Shown in pieces: positions 18,522 through 27,890 of a DNA stretch of 64,000 bases; the first letter of the stretch is position 1; every line of letters begins with the position of its first letter. The position numbers were made by a program, and so were the translations under genes. The notes under the pieces are model-generated. The model was not told where the DNA came from. It worked only from the letters and a program-made list of their open reading frames with translations, and made no database searches. Location: the NCBI GenBank assembly GCA_030829955.1, contig JAURNY010000009.1, forward strand, positions 40,498 through 104,497, given 5' to 3'. The stretch comes from Gammaproteobacteria bacterium. GTDB taxonomy: Bacteria > Pseudomonadota > Gammaproteobacteria > Eutrophobiales > Eutrophobiaceae.

Positions 18522-19688
18522 ATGAACTTACACGAGTATCAGGCAAAAAAACTATTTGAAGATTATGGAATTAGTGTGCCGCCTGGTAAACCAGCATTAA
18601 CAGTAAAGGAAGCAATAAAAGCTGCATCAGAGCTGGGTGGCAATAAATGGGTAGTAAAAGCTCAAGTTCATGCGGGTGGCCGAGGTAAGGCTGGTGGCGT
18701 AAAACTGGTTGAAGGTATAGAACAACTGGAGAGCACTGTTAAATCTTTACTCGGTAGTCGTTTGATCACCAAACAATCTGCTCCCAAGGGTCAGCCTGTT
18801 AATTGTGTACTGATTTCTTCTATTTCAGATATCAAATATGAGCTTTATCTAGGTTTAGTAGTTGATCGTGCCAGTCGTCGAATAGCAATCATGGCATCAA
18901 CTGAAGGCGGCATGGATATTGAAGAAGTTGCCGCCTCTACGCCAGAAAAAATCATCAATGTTATTGTCGATCCTGTATTAGGTCTGCAAAACCACCAATG
19001 TCGGCGTATAGGGTTTAATTTGGGTCTTGATGACAAACAAAGAAATCAGCTTGCATCGATACTTCATGGCTTATATCAGTTATTTGTCGAAAAAGATCTT
19101 GGTCTGGTAGAAATTAATCCCCTCATTATCAATACAAATGGTGATCTCGAAGCTTTGGATGCGAAGGTAAGCATTGATGATAATGCTCTATTTCGTCAAT
19201 CCTATTTAGAAGAATGGCGAGACCCTACTCAGGAAGATGAAAAAGAAAGCATCGCAAAACGCTTTGATCTTAACTACGTCACGCTTGAAGGAAATATTGC
19301 ATGCATGGTGAATGGTGCGGGACTGGCTATGGCAACGATGGATATTATTAAATTGCATGGTGGCGAACCTGCAAACTTTCTTGATGTCGGTGGTGGCGCA
19401 ACTGCAGACAGAGTTGCTGAAGCCTTTAAGCTGATTGTTTCCGATCAAAATGTAAAAGCAATTTTAGTGAATATATTTGGCGGTATTGTCCGCTGCGATC
19501 TTATTGCTGAGGGCATTATTCAGGCTGTAAAGGAAGTTGGCGTTAATGTTCCTGTCGTTGTCAGACTGGAGGGAACTAATGTTAATGACGGCAAAAAGAT
19601 TCTTGACGAAAGCGGGCTGACAATAATCACCGCGGATGATCTGACTGAAGCCGCGCAAAAAGTAGTAGCTGCAGCAGGAGGCAATTAA
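18522..19688 (+). CDS. sucC: succinyl-CoA synthetase beta subunit
   Basis: A 388-residue ATP-grasp subunit of the TCA enzyme converting succinyl-CoA to succinate with nucleotide phosphorylation. The M-N-L-H-E-Y-Q-A-K start, [17 protein letters not shown] and G-G-I-V-R-C-D are all present at normal positions and length. The sucD gene follows after 2 nt. No oxoglutarate dehydrogenase genes accompany it here, unlike the E. coli sdh-suc cluster. TCA context is otherwise not visible. Confidence 0.97.
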   Translation: MNLHEYQAKKLFEDYGISVPPGKPALTVKEAIKAASELGGNKWVVKAQVHAGGRGKAGGVKLVEGIEQLESTVKSLLGSRLITKQSAPKGQPVNCVLISSISDIKYELYLGLVVDRASRRIAIMASTEGGMDIEEVAASTPEKIINVIVDPVLGLQNHQCRRIGFNLGLDDKQRNQLASILHGLYQLFVEKDLGLVEINPLIINTNGDLEALDAKVSIDDNALFRQSYLEEWRDPTQEDEKESIAKRFDLNYVTLEGNIACMVNGAGLAMATMDIIKLHGGEPANFLDVGGGATADRVAEAFKLIVSDQNVKAILVNIFGGIVRCDLIAEGIIQAVKEVGVNVPVVVRLEGTNVNDGKKILDESGLTIITADDLTEAAQKVVAAAGGN

Positions 19689-19690
19689 TC

Positions 19691-20560
19691 ATGGCTATAT
19701 TAATTGATAAAAATACCAGAGTAATTGTTCAGGGCTTCACTGGTCGTCAAGGAACGTTTCATGCTGAGCAAGCGATTGCATATGGCACACAAGTTGTGGG
19801 CGGTGTTACACCGGGTCGTAATGGTGAAACACATCTCGACAAACCTGTGTTTGATACTGTTCAGGATGCAGTGGAAAACACCGGTGCGAATGCAAGTATG
19901 ATTATGGTGCCAGCTGCTTATGCAGCGGAAGCCATTACCGAAGCAGCCGAAGCAGGTATTGCTGTAATTGTATGCATTACAGAAGGTATCCCTGTCATGG
20001 ATATGGTAAAAGTTCGCGCTTATCTGGAAAGTAAACCAGACATTCGTTTAATTGGTCCTAACTGCCCAGGATTAATCACACCTGGACAATGCAAAATAGG
20101 CATCATGCCAGGCAATATTCATCAGCCCGGGAAAATTGGCATCGTCTCACGCTCCGGCACTTTGACCTATGAAGCTGTCCATCAAACTACGCAAAATAGG
20201 CTTGGACAAAGCACATGCGTAGGCATTGGCGGCGACCCCATTCATGGAATGAACTTCATAGATTGTCTTGGTTTGTTTCAGGAAGACCCAGACACACATG
20301 GCATTATCATGGTAGGTGAGATTGGTGGCACCGCTGAAGAAGAAGCTGCTAAATTCATAAAGGAAAACGTGACAAAACCGGTAGTAGGTTATATTGCCGG
20401 TGTTACGGCACCACCAGGCAAACGTATGGGTCATGCTGGTGCTATTATTTCCGGCGGTAAAGGTACTGCTGAAGATAAATTTGCAGCCTTAGAAGATGCC
20501 AATGTCAAGACTGTCGGATCACCTGCTGAATTAGGCAGTGCAATTATTAAAATGATGTAA
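19691..20560 (+). CDS. sucD: succinyl-CoA synthetase alpha subunit
   Basis: A 289-residue CoA-binding partner of SucC. The N-terminal Rossmann fold shows [11 protein letters not shown], the middle part has G-P-N-C-P-G and S-R-S-G-T-L-T-Y-E, and the phosphohistidine is in G-H-A-G-A-I near residue 250. Length and motifs are standard. Translational coupling with sucC is likely from the 2-nt gap. Confidence 0.97.
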   Translation: MAILIDKNTRVIVQGFTGRQGTFHAEQAIAYGTQVVGGVTPGRNGETHLDKPVFDTVQDAVENTGANASMIMVPAAYAAEAITEAAEAGIAVIVCITEGIPVMDMVKVRAYLESKPDIRLIGPNCPGLITPGQCKIGIMPGNIHQPGKIGIVSRSGTLTYEAVHQTTQNRLGQSTCVGIGGDPIHGMNFIDCLGLFQEDPDTHGIIMVGEIGGTAEEEAAKFIKENVTKPVVGYIAGVTAPPGKRMGHAGAIISGGKGTAEDKFAALEDANVKTVGSPAELGSAIIKMM

Positions 20561-20630
20561 TTTTATTCAAATTTTAATTTAACATACATAAACGGCTTAC
20601 TATAAAACTTTCTAAGTTAATAATTTAATA

Positions 20631-22184
20631 TTGAAATACTACCTTATATACATTTCATGCTTATTATTCCTTTTTTTATTTGCAGCATTAATATTCAGTA
20701 ATTTAACGCCGTATGGTTCTGCAACAACACCAGATTCATTAAGCTATCTTGATCTTGCATATAATATTAAAGATGGGAAAGGATTTGTAACGACTGATTT
20801 CTCTATTGAAAAAGCAGGGCATGACGCTGTATTAATACAACGCGCATGGCCACCACTCTACCCAAAGCTACTCTCCCTGTTTATAAGCAGCAATAATGAT
20901 GTCAAGACGACGTCGAAGATTTCTTTTGTCTTATATTTAATTTCTGCCTGTCTATTATTTTTAATATTCAATCAATATTACAAAACCTTGTACTCTCTGA
21001 TACTTGCGTCTGCAATTATTATAACAATTCCTTTTATAACTGTTTTTACCTACATCTGGAGTGAAACTTTATTTATTACATGTTTGATCTTTCTTTTTTA
21101 TATAATAAAAATTTATTTATCTACACCATTTGAAAAAGAAATAGAAAAGTCATTTTTTTTATCATGCATAACATTGATACTAATTGCGTTAATGTTAACG
21201 AGATATATTGGAATAGCCTATTCTATAATACTTCCAGCTTTATTTTTATACTCCAAGTCATGCAAAAAACATCAAATGCTCATTATTTTTTTTACGGGTA
21301 TTTATCTATCTGCAATTACTCTATTTTTATTTCAAAACTATTCTCTCACAGGGAGTATTTCCGGTTTCCAAAGACCAGAGTCTGATAAAACGCTAAGCGA
21401 GGTAATATTAGATATTTTTAGTGCGATACAAATTTTACTTCCGCAATCCTTTATTACTTATTGTTTAGTAATTCCTTTTATCGTCATATTTATATATGCG
21501 CAAAAAAAGCTTTATTCAGGTAAGCAAGCTGATGGCTTTCCTGATCTCAAATATTTATATATCTTGTTAGCAAGCTTAGTCAGCTATGTTATTTCTCTAA
21601 TAACTCTAAGGTCATTCAAGACCTTCGATACACTAGATATTAGGCTGATTGCTCCAGGATACTTAACATTAATATTATTAATGCTAATTTTACCCGCCTG
21701 TTTTAGTCCCGTCAGGCGAACAAAACATATTATAAATGGATTGATATTGGCAGGTTTACTGCTTTTTTCTTCAGCAGGTTATCTTCATTGGCAAAAAACA
21801 GGTGAAAATTGGTTACTGTTTTCTACTCCAAATCATCAACTAAGCAAAAATATTTTATATAATAACTTGACAATAAGAGATAACCTGAATTTACAAAAAA
21901 AAATCTTTACCCAAAAAACGTCTGGGCAAGGTTATGTGGTCGTTACAAGGCCTTTAGTTTGTCGTTTTATTACGAAATTAAAATGTTTAAAAAAACCGGA
22001 TGATTTAACTATGGAAAATCTGGCAAAGTTAAATAAACTTCCAAAAGATTCAATGCTCGTGTTAAATGAACTGGAAATGAACTTGCTTACGGCAAATAAA
22101 TATCTGTCTGATTTTCGATTTAATGTTGAAAAATACGGAAATTTATTTTTAATAGACATTCCTTTTGGTATTAGCAAGAATTAA
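20631..22184 (+). CDS. GT-C-like polytopic membrane protein
   Basis: About 517 residues from a TTG at 20631, with no clear Shine-Dalgarno. Around ten hydrophobic segments precede a soluble tail from ~residue 400. The first loop reads T-P-D-S-L-S-Y-L-D-L-A and then W-P-P-L-Y-P-K-L-L-S-L-F, matching the P-P-L-Y-P segment of the protein at 11504-13072. This supports a GT39-like glycosyltransferase whose Asp pair is replaced by a single D-S. It stands alone between sucCD and nadE. A run of nine A at 21895-21903 lies in frame. Function is inferred from family resemblance. Confidence 0.6.
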   Translation: MKYYLIYISCLLFLFLFAALIFSNLTPYGSATTPDSLSYLDLAYNIKDGKGFVTTDFSIEKAGHDAVLIQRAWPPLYPKLLSLFISSNNDVKTTSKISFVLYLISACLLFLIFNQYYKTLYSLILASAIIITIPFITVFTYIWSETLFITCLIFLFYIIKIYLSTPFEKEIEKSFFLSCITLILIALMLTRYIGIAYSIILPALFLYSKSCKKHQMLIIFFTGIYLSAITLFLFQNYSLTGSISGFQRPESDKTLSEVILDIFSAIQILLPQSFITYCLVIPFIVIFIYAQKKLYSGKQADGFPDLKYLYILLASLVSYVISLITLRSFKTFDTLDIRLIAPGYLTLILLMLILPACFSPVRRTKHIINGLILAGLLLFSSAGYLHWQKTGENWLLFSTPNHQLSKNILYNNLTIRDNLNLQKKIFTQKTSGQGYVVVTRPLVCRFITKLKCLKKPDDLTMENLAKLNKLPKDSMLVLNELEMNLLTANKYLSDFRFNVEKYGNLFLIDIPFGISKN

Positions 22185-22214
22185 TGTATTAATTAAACTT
22201 CGATTCTGGATGTA

Positions 22215-23837
22215 ATGAACATAAAAATAATATTGGCGCAACTCAACTTTACAGTTGGTGATATCGAGGGTAACAAAAACAAGATTATTGATGCTATTTT
22301 AAAAAATCAAAGTAACAATATCTCAACTGTCATTATTTTTCCCGAACTATCAATTTGTTCTTATCCTCCTGAAGATCTGCTGCATCGTCCTGCCTTTTTG
22401 CAAAGAATAGAAGTAGCATTGAATGAAATAGTCAATGCAACAAAAGAAATTTATGTATTGGTTGGTTATCCGAAAAAGTCCAACGGAAAAATATTCAATG
22501 CCTGTAGTGTTATTTATAATGGTGAAATAATTAAAACCTATTTCAAACAAATACTGCCAAATTATGGTGTATTTGATGAAAAACGTTATTTTGAAGCCGG
22601 TAATTCAAACTGCCTTTTCGACATTAATGGCATATCCATAGCGGTAACAATTTGCGAGGATATCTGGGAACAACAACCAACAAAAAATGCAGCTGATGCT
22701 GGTGCTAGAATTCTTTTTAATTTAAACGCATCGCCATACCATATTACTAAAAAACAACAGCGAGAAACGTTAATCAAACAACGCGCCAGGGAAAATAATT
22801 TACATATCGCTTATATCAACCTTGTTGGTGGACAGGATGAATTAATCTTTGATGGGTATTCCATGCTCATTAATGCAAATGGCGAAAATATTTTTGCAGC
22901 GCCTCAGTTTACAGAAGGTCTATATAGTTATGAACTCGACATAGAAAATAAAGAAATCACAAATACTGTTGCAATAGTAGACACCCCAGTAACAGAAGAA
23001 GCCTCCATATATCAGGCATTGGTTCTTGGCGTCAGGGACTATGTCAAAAAAAATAATTTTAGTGGTGTTGTTATAGGGCTGTCTGGTGGTATTGATTCTG
23101 CATTGACAACGACGATTGCTGTTGATGCTTTGGGAGCTGAGAATGTTGAGGTACTTATTATGCCCTCACGTTACACCGCTCAAATGAGTATAAATGATGC
23201 CATCAAACAAGCCGATACACTTGGTATTCGTCACGAAACTATCTCCATCGAACCCGCCTTTAATTCATTTCTGGGTTCATTATTTAATCGTTTTGAAAAT
23301 TTGCCAACTGATATTACTGAAGAAAACATTCAGGCACGTTGTCGCGGCATATTATTAATGGCTTTATCCAACAAGACCGGAAAGTTACTCTTAACTACCG
23401 GAAACAAAAGTGAAATGGCTGTTGGTTACTCCACTTTATATGGCGATATGTGTGGCGGTTTTGCGCCTTTAAAAGATGTCTGGAAAACAATGGTTTACAA
23501 ATTGGCAATATGGCGTAATAAAGATCAGGAAGTCATACCCGCTAATGTTATAGAACGCCCACCTTCTGCCGAATTACGTGAAAATCAGGTCGATCAGGAT
23601 TCTCTACCGAATTATGACATTCTGGATACCATCCTTGAACAATATATTGAACAAGATATTAGCCCAAATATTATCATTGAGAGGGGTTTTTCTGCGAAAG
23701 ACGTTGAGCACGTTGTTCGTATGGTAGATAGAAACGAATACAAACGCAGACAAGCTGCTCCCGGTGTTCGTATTACGCAGCGCGCGTTTGGTCGTGACCG
23801 GCGTTATCCAATCACATCTGGTTATCTGGAAAAGTAA
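22215..23837 (+). CDS. nadE: glutamine-dependent NAD+ synthetase
   Basis: A 540-residue two-domain enzyme. The N-terminal nitrilase-type glutaminase (1-260) shows the E-K-C triad: F-P-E-L, F-K-Q-I-L-P-N-Y and I-C-E-D-I-W-E. The C-terminal synthetase has the PP-loop S-G-G-I-D-S-A near residue 292. It makes NAD from deamido-NAD using ammonia channelled from glutamine. It ends one base before the convergent bamD stop. Confidence 0.96.
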   Translation: MNIKIILAQLNFTVGDIEGNKNKIIDAILKNQSNNISTVIIFPELSICSYPPEDLLHRPAFLQRIEVALNEIVNATKEIYVLVGYPKKSNGKIFNACSVIYNGEIIKTYFKQILPNYGVFDEKRYFEAGNSNCLFDINGISIAVTICEDIWEQQPTKNAADAGARILFNLNASPYHITKKQQRETLIKQRARENNLHIAYINLVGGQDELIFDGYSMLINANGENIFAAPQFTEGLYSYELDIENKEITNTVAIVDTPVTEEASIYQALVLGVRDYVKKNNFSGVVIGLSGGIDSALTTTIAVDALGAENVEVLIMPSRYTAQMSINDAIKQADTLGIRHETISIEPAFNSFLGSLFNRFENLPTDITEENIQARCRGILLMALSNKTGKLLLTTGNKSEMAVGYSTLYGDMCGGFAPLKDVWKTMVYKLAIWRNKDQEVIPANVIERPPSAELRENQVDQDSLPNYDILDTILEQYIEQDISPNIIIERGFSAKDVEHVVRMVDRNEYKRRQAAPGVRITQRAFGRDRRYPITSGYLEK

Positions 23838-24608
23838 CTAATAGACTTTCAGCTTATTAATTTCATTCAAACCGGGATGGTTTGGATAGTTAGACTCAAG
23901 TACTCGAATAGCATCATTCGCCAGGTCATCCATTTCCAGTACGCGATAAGCCTTAGCTAATATTAATAGCGCATCAGGCACTGAAGAGGTGCGTTGAAAA
24001 TTTTCGATTACATATCTGGCTCTGTTTACAGCAGAAACAAATGCACCTCGACGCATATAATAAGTCGCCACATTAACTTCATTCTGGGCAAGGTTACTTC
24101 GTAAATATCGCATACGTTGTTCCGCATCGGCTCGATACTCACTTTCAGGAAATTTTCTGACTAAGACATTAAAGTCATCGAAAGCCTGCTGGGCAGCACC
24201 CGGATCTCGTTGAGCCTGATCTTTTGGTAATAAACGATCCTTGAGACTTTTGCCACGATTAAAATTCGTTAATCCCTTCAAATAATACACATAATCTACA
24301 TGTATATTTTGCGGATACAATTTAATAAATCTACTAGCAGCAGCAATTGCGTCATCCGGCTCGTCATTTTTATAATGTGCATAAGCGAGATCAATCAATG
24401 CCTGCTGCGCATGGGCACCAAAAGGGAAACGCGATTCCAGTTTCTGATAATAATTTACCGCATTATCATAACTGCCATCATCTAATGCCCCTCGAGCCTC
24501 GGCATAAAGTCGATCTGCGGACCAATTAATCGTGTCGTCTTCCTTATCTCCCCAAGAAAAACAGGCGCTCAGGGTTATAATCATGAATAATGTTATTGAA
24601 TTTCTCAT
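23838..24608 (-). CDS. bamD: outer membrane assembly lipoprotein BamD
   Basis: A 256-residue lipoprotein. The signal peptide ends in the lipobox L-S-A-C with lipidated Cys16. The rest is TPR-like: A-R-G-A-L-D-D-G-S-Y-D-N-A, Y-Y-Q-K-L-E-S-R-F-P-F-G and D-L-A-Y-A-H-Y are typical of BamD/ComL repeats 1-2. It is the essential partner of BamA in beta-barrel insertion. It is divergent from rluD, the order seen in many gammaproteobacteria. Confidence 0.95.
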   Translation of the reverse strand: MRNSITLFMIITLSACFSWGDKEDDTINWSADRLYAEARGALDDGSYDNAVNYYQKLESRFPFGAHAQQALIDLAYAHYKNDEPDDAIAAASRFIKLYPQNIHVDYVYYLKGLTNFNRGKSLKDRLLPKDQAQRDPGAAQQAFDDFNVLVRKFPESEYRADAEQRMRYLRSNLAQNEVNVATYYMRRGAFVSAVNRARYVIENFQRTSSVPDALLILAKAYRVLEMDDLANDAIRVLESNYPNHPGLNEINKLKVY

Positions 24609-24662
24609 TGACGTAGATTAGCCGAAAGCACTAGTAAGGGCTAGACTGAAAGTAAAAAAGAT

Positions 24663-25616
24663 ATGAGTAAAGAAGAGATTATATCAAATCATCAGATTGA
24701 TCAGGAATTAGATGGTAAACGACTTGACCAGGCAGTGAGTCAATTATTACCTGCACATTCCCGTGCCCGGATTCAGACCTGGATAAAAACAGGTGAAATT
24801 TTATTAAATGGTAAGCCGAGCAAACAAAAAGAGTTGGTGAAATTTGGTGATAAAATCCATATCCAGGCCACACTGAAATCTAACACTGAGGTAAAAGCAG
24901 AAGATATTCCTATTAATATCGTTTTTGAAGATAACGACATTATTGTGATTAATAAACCAGCTGGACTGGTTGTGCATCCCGGCGCAGGTAATCCCAATAT
25001 GACACTACAGAATGCTCTGTTGAATCATGATAAAAAATTATCATTATTGCCACGCTCAGGGATTATCCATCGACTAGATAAAGAAACATCCGGCCTGCTC
25101 TTAATAGCGCGAAATCTTGAAGTTCATACTTTTCTGGTTGATAAACTTCAAAACCGGGACATTAAACGCGAATACCTTGCACTAGTCTGCGGAAATATTA
25201 CCGCAGGCGGAACGATTAATACCTTCATGGGTAGACACCCTGCCCGTCGTACACGCATGGCGGTTACAAGAAGTGGAAAACAAGCAATAACCCATTATCG
25301 GATCGAAAAACGCTTTGCACATTACACGCTAATGAAAGTCATACTGGAAACTGGACGAACACATCAAATACGTGTGCATTTCGCACACATCAAACATCCT
25401 ATCGTTGGTGATCCGGAGTATGGTCGTCACCAATCAATAATCAAAGATATTACTAGTAAAACACGAGAAGCAGTTAGCCAATTTCCAAGACAGGCATTAC
25501 ATGCCTGGCAGTTAACCTTCCCGCACCCAGCTACTAATGAAAGCGTTTCTTTTCAGGCAGAGGTTCCTGACGATATTCAGGTATTGCTAACTATTCTGGA
25601 ACAATACGATGTCTGA
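24663..25616 (+). CDS. rluD: 23S rRNA pseudouridine synthase RluD
   Basis: A 317-residue enzyme for pseudouridines 1911/1915/1917 in helix 69 of 23S rRNA. An S4 RNA-binding domain (about 15-80) precedes the synthase domain. The catalytic Asp lies in H-R-L-D-K-E-T-S-G near residue 138, and G-R-T-H-Q-I-R-V-H is present. The last 8 nt overlap the start of pgeF, so the two are co-translated. Confidence 0.95.
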   Translation: MSKEEIISNHQIDQELDGKRLDQAVSQLLPAHSRARIQTWIKTGEILLNGKPSKQKELVKFGDKIHIQATLKSNTEVKAEDIPINIVFEDNDIIVINKPAGLVVHPGAGNPNMTLQNALLNHDKKLSLLPRSGIIHRLDKETSGLLLIARNLEVHTFLVDKLQNRDIKREYLALVCGNITAGGTINTFMGRHPARRTRMAVTRSGKQAITHYRIEKRFAHYTLMKVILETGRTHQIRVHFAHIKHPIVGDPEYGRHQSIIKDITSKTREAVSQFPRQALHAWQLTFPHPATNESVSFQAEVPDDIQVLLTILEQYDV

Positions 25617-26346
25617 TTTTTGGATAGAAGCCAACTGGCCGGCACCAACACATATTCATGCAGGCACCACAACGCGACTTTATGGTAATAGTATGGGTTC
25701 ATATAAAGGACTAAACCTTGCCATGCATGTTAATGATGCAGTGGATACTGTTCAACAAAATAGAAAGTTATTAACTGAAAATCTAAATTTGAAAACTGAA
25801 CCTTATTGGCTACAACAGGTGCATGGAAACAACATTATTTGCCTAGATGATTTAAAACAATATACACCACATATCGCAGATGGTAGTGTCACAACAGCTC
25901 CAAACAAGGTATGTGTTGTACTGACAGCTGATTGTGTACCTATCCTCATCACTGATAAGGATGGCAGTAAGATAGCTGCCATCCATGCCGGTTGGAGAGG
26001 AATATGCCGAGGTATTATTGATAACGCATGCCAGCATTATAACAATCTGTCAGATCTGCTTGTCTGGATAGGTCCTTCTATTTCTGCTGAACAATATGAA
26101 GTCGGCAAGAATGTTGTAGACTCATGTATTAAATATCAGACTCTAACTAAAGATGCATTTTTACAAACTGATGAAAACCATTGGTTATGTGATTTACCCC
26201 TGATGGCTGAACACATATTCATCAGCAAAGGCGTCAAGAAAATTTTTCAAAGTAAACTTTGCACTTATTCCGATGCTACAAGTTTTTATTCCTATCGCCG
26301 GGATGGGGAAACAGGTAGAACGGCGAGTATGATTTGGATTGAATAA
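25609..26346 (+). CDS. pgeF: purine nucleoside phosphorylase / laccase-domain protein YfiH family
   Basis: A 245-residue member of the DUF152/YfiH family. The zinc-ligand motifs are Q-V-H-G, A-D-C-V-P and H-A-G-W-R-G, and the end has Y-S-Y-R-R-D-G-x-T-G-R. The family was first called polyphenol oxidase; members act as purine nucleoside phosphorylase/adenosine deaminase, and PgeF edits cell-wall precursors in E. coli. It overlaps rluD, the usual pairing. Confidence 0.92.
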   Translation: MSDFWIEANWPAPTHIHAGTTTRLYGNSMGSYKGLNLAMHVNDAVDTVQQNRKLLTENLNLKTEPYWLQQVHGNNIICLDDLKQYTPHIADGSVTTAPNKVCVVLTADCVPILITDKDGSKIAAIHAGWRGICRGIIDNACQHYNNLSDLLVWIGPSISAEQYEVGKNVVDSCIKYQTLTKDAFLQTDENHWLCDLPLMAEHIFISKGVKKIFQSKLCTYSDATSFYSYRRDGETGRTASMIWIE

Positions 26347-26391
26347 TCGCGAATTGATACTTAATGTAAATAGTAATAACTTGGGGGAGTC

Positions 26392-27810
26392 ATGACTGAA
26401 AGAAAGACGTTAAGTTTTCGTGAAAGTGTCAACTTTATGGTGGATCGTGCCATGGCAGTGTTGAATATCGATCCCTGTATTGCCAATGCTATTAAATCAT
26501 GTGATTCAACGATCAAGATAAATTTTCCGGTAGAAATAAACGGAAAACTGGAAGTCTTTACCGGTTGGCGGTCGGTACATAGTAATCACCGACTACCTGT
26601 CAAAGGTGGTATACGCTTTGCCCCCATAGTCGATGAAGATGAAGTTGAAGCTCTCGCCGCTTTAATGACCTACAAGTGCGCTATTGTTGATGTTCCCTTT
26701 GGCGGTTCCAAAGGAGGCTTATTAATTGACCCAAGTAGATATAACCGTGATGACATGCAGAAAATAACTCGTCGTTTTGCACGGGAATTGGTTCGCAAAG
26801 GTTATCTCAGTCCGGCAACAAATGTGCCTGCACCTGATATGGGTACTGGCGAACGTGAGATGGCATGGATAGCAGATACATACAAGCATTTGCATCCGGA
26901 AGACATTAATTACCTGGCTTGTGTTACAGGAAAGCCTGTTGCTCATGGTGGAATCCGTGGTCGAACTGAAGCGACAGGAAGAGGTGTAGTTTATGTTATC
27001 AGGGAATTTTTTCGCCATCCTGATGACTTGAGGCGCACCGGTTTAAGCGGTGATTTAAGTTCGCAAAAAATAGTCATTCAAGGATTAGGTAATGTGGGCT
27101 ATCACGCTGCAAAATTACTCGATGAAGAAGATCAATGTAAAATTATAGCTATTATTCAACGTGATGGTGTACTTACTAATGACAATGGCATTTGTGTTGA
27201 AGATGTTCGCCAATATATGAACGAACACAAAACAATCAAGGGCTTTCCAGATGCAAAATACTCAGAAAATGCTGCCGCTGGACTTGAAATAGAATGCGAC
27301 ATTCTTATACCCGCGGCAATGGAAGCACAAATACATGTCAATAATGCATGTAACATTAAAGCAAAACTGATCGTCGAAGCTGCTAATGGTCCGGTAACAT
27401 TTGAAGCAGACGATATTTTGCGCAAGAAACAAATTACGATATTACCTGATGCATATGTCAATGCTGGTGGTGTTACTGTGTCTTATTTTGAATGGGTAAG
27501 AAATCTATCTCATATTCGCTTTGGCAGAATGGAACGTCGTCATGATGAATTGCATGGTGAACGTATTGTTAAAGCCCTGGAAACCATGACAGGAAATCCC
27601 GCTGATGACTGGATCAAAAAAGAACTTATACATGGTGCAGATGAACTCGATCTTGTACGTTCTGGGTTAGATGACACTATGCGTAATAGTTTCCTACAGA
27701 TGAAAGAAGCTATGGATAGTAATAATAAAATCAAGGATTATCGAACTGCGGTCTATGTAGTAGCAATTAATAAAATCTCTCGTTCCTATCTTGATATTGG
27801 TGTGTATTAA
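26392..27810 (+). CDS. Glu/Leu/Phe/Val dehydrogenase, probable glutamate dehydrogenase
   Basis: A 472-residue oxidoreductase preceded by a good GGGGGAG Shine-Dalgarno. The substrate domain has V-K-G-G-I-R-F and P-F-G-G-S-K-G-G with the catalytic Lys, and P-A-P-D-M-G-T. The Rossmann domain shows G-L-G-N-V-G-Y. It interconverts glutamate and 2-oxoglutarate. Length and motifs fit the hexameric group; NAD versus NADP use cannot be decided by eye. Confidence 0.9.
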   Translation: MTERKTLSFRESVNFMVDRAMAVLNIDPCIANAIKSCDSTIKINFPVEINGKLEVFTGWRSVHSNHRLPVKGGIRFAPIVDEDEVEALAALMTYKCAIVDVPFGGSKGGLLIDPSRYNRDDMQKITRRFARELVRKGYLSPATNVPAPDMGTGEREMAWIADTYKHLHPEDINYLACVTGKPVAHGGIRGRTEATGRGVVYVIREFFRHPDDLRRTGLSGDLSSQKIVIQGLGNVGYHAAKLLDEEDQCKIIAIIQRDGVLTNDNGICVEDVRQYMNEHKTIKGFPDAKYSENAAAGLEIECDILIPAAMEAQIHVNNACNIKAKLIVEAANGPVTFEADDILRKKQITILPDAYVNAGGVTVSYFEWVRNLSHIRFGRMERRHDELHGERIVKALETMTGNPADDWIKKELIHGADELDLVRSGLDDTMRNSFLQMKEAMDSNNKIKDYRTAVYVVAINKISRSYLDIGVY

Positions 27811-27826
27811 TTAATTCCAATATAGC

Positions 27827-27855
27827 CTTGAATATTTTTTAGCGTGCCCCAATTT
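27827..27855 (+). promoter_or_regulatory. heat-shock (sigma-32) promoter of clpB
   Basis: CTTGAA (27827-27832), a 14-nt spacer and CCCCAATTT (27847-27855) closely match the RpoH consensus CTTGAA-N13/14-CCCCATNT. It lies ~35 nt upstream of the clpB ATG and after the dehydrogenase stop. Confidence 0.8.
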
Positions 27856-27890
27856 AAGGAGTCATTAAGCAAATATTAAGGGCTAGCAAC

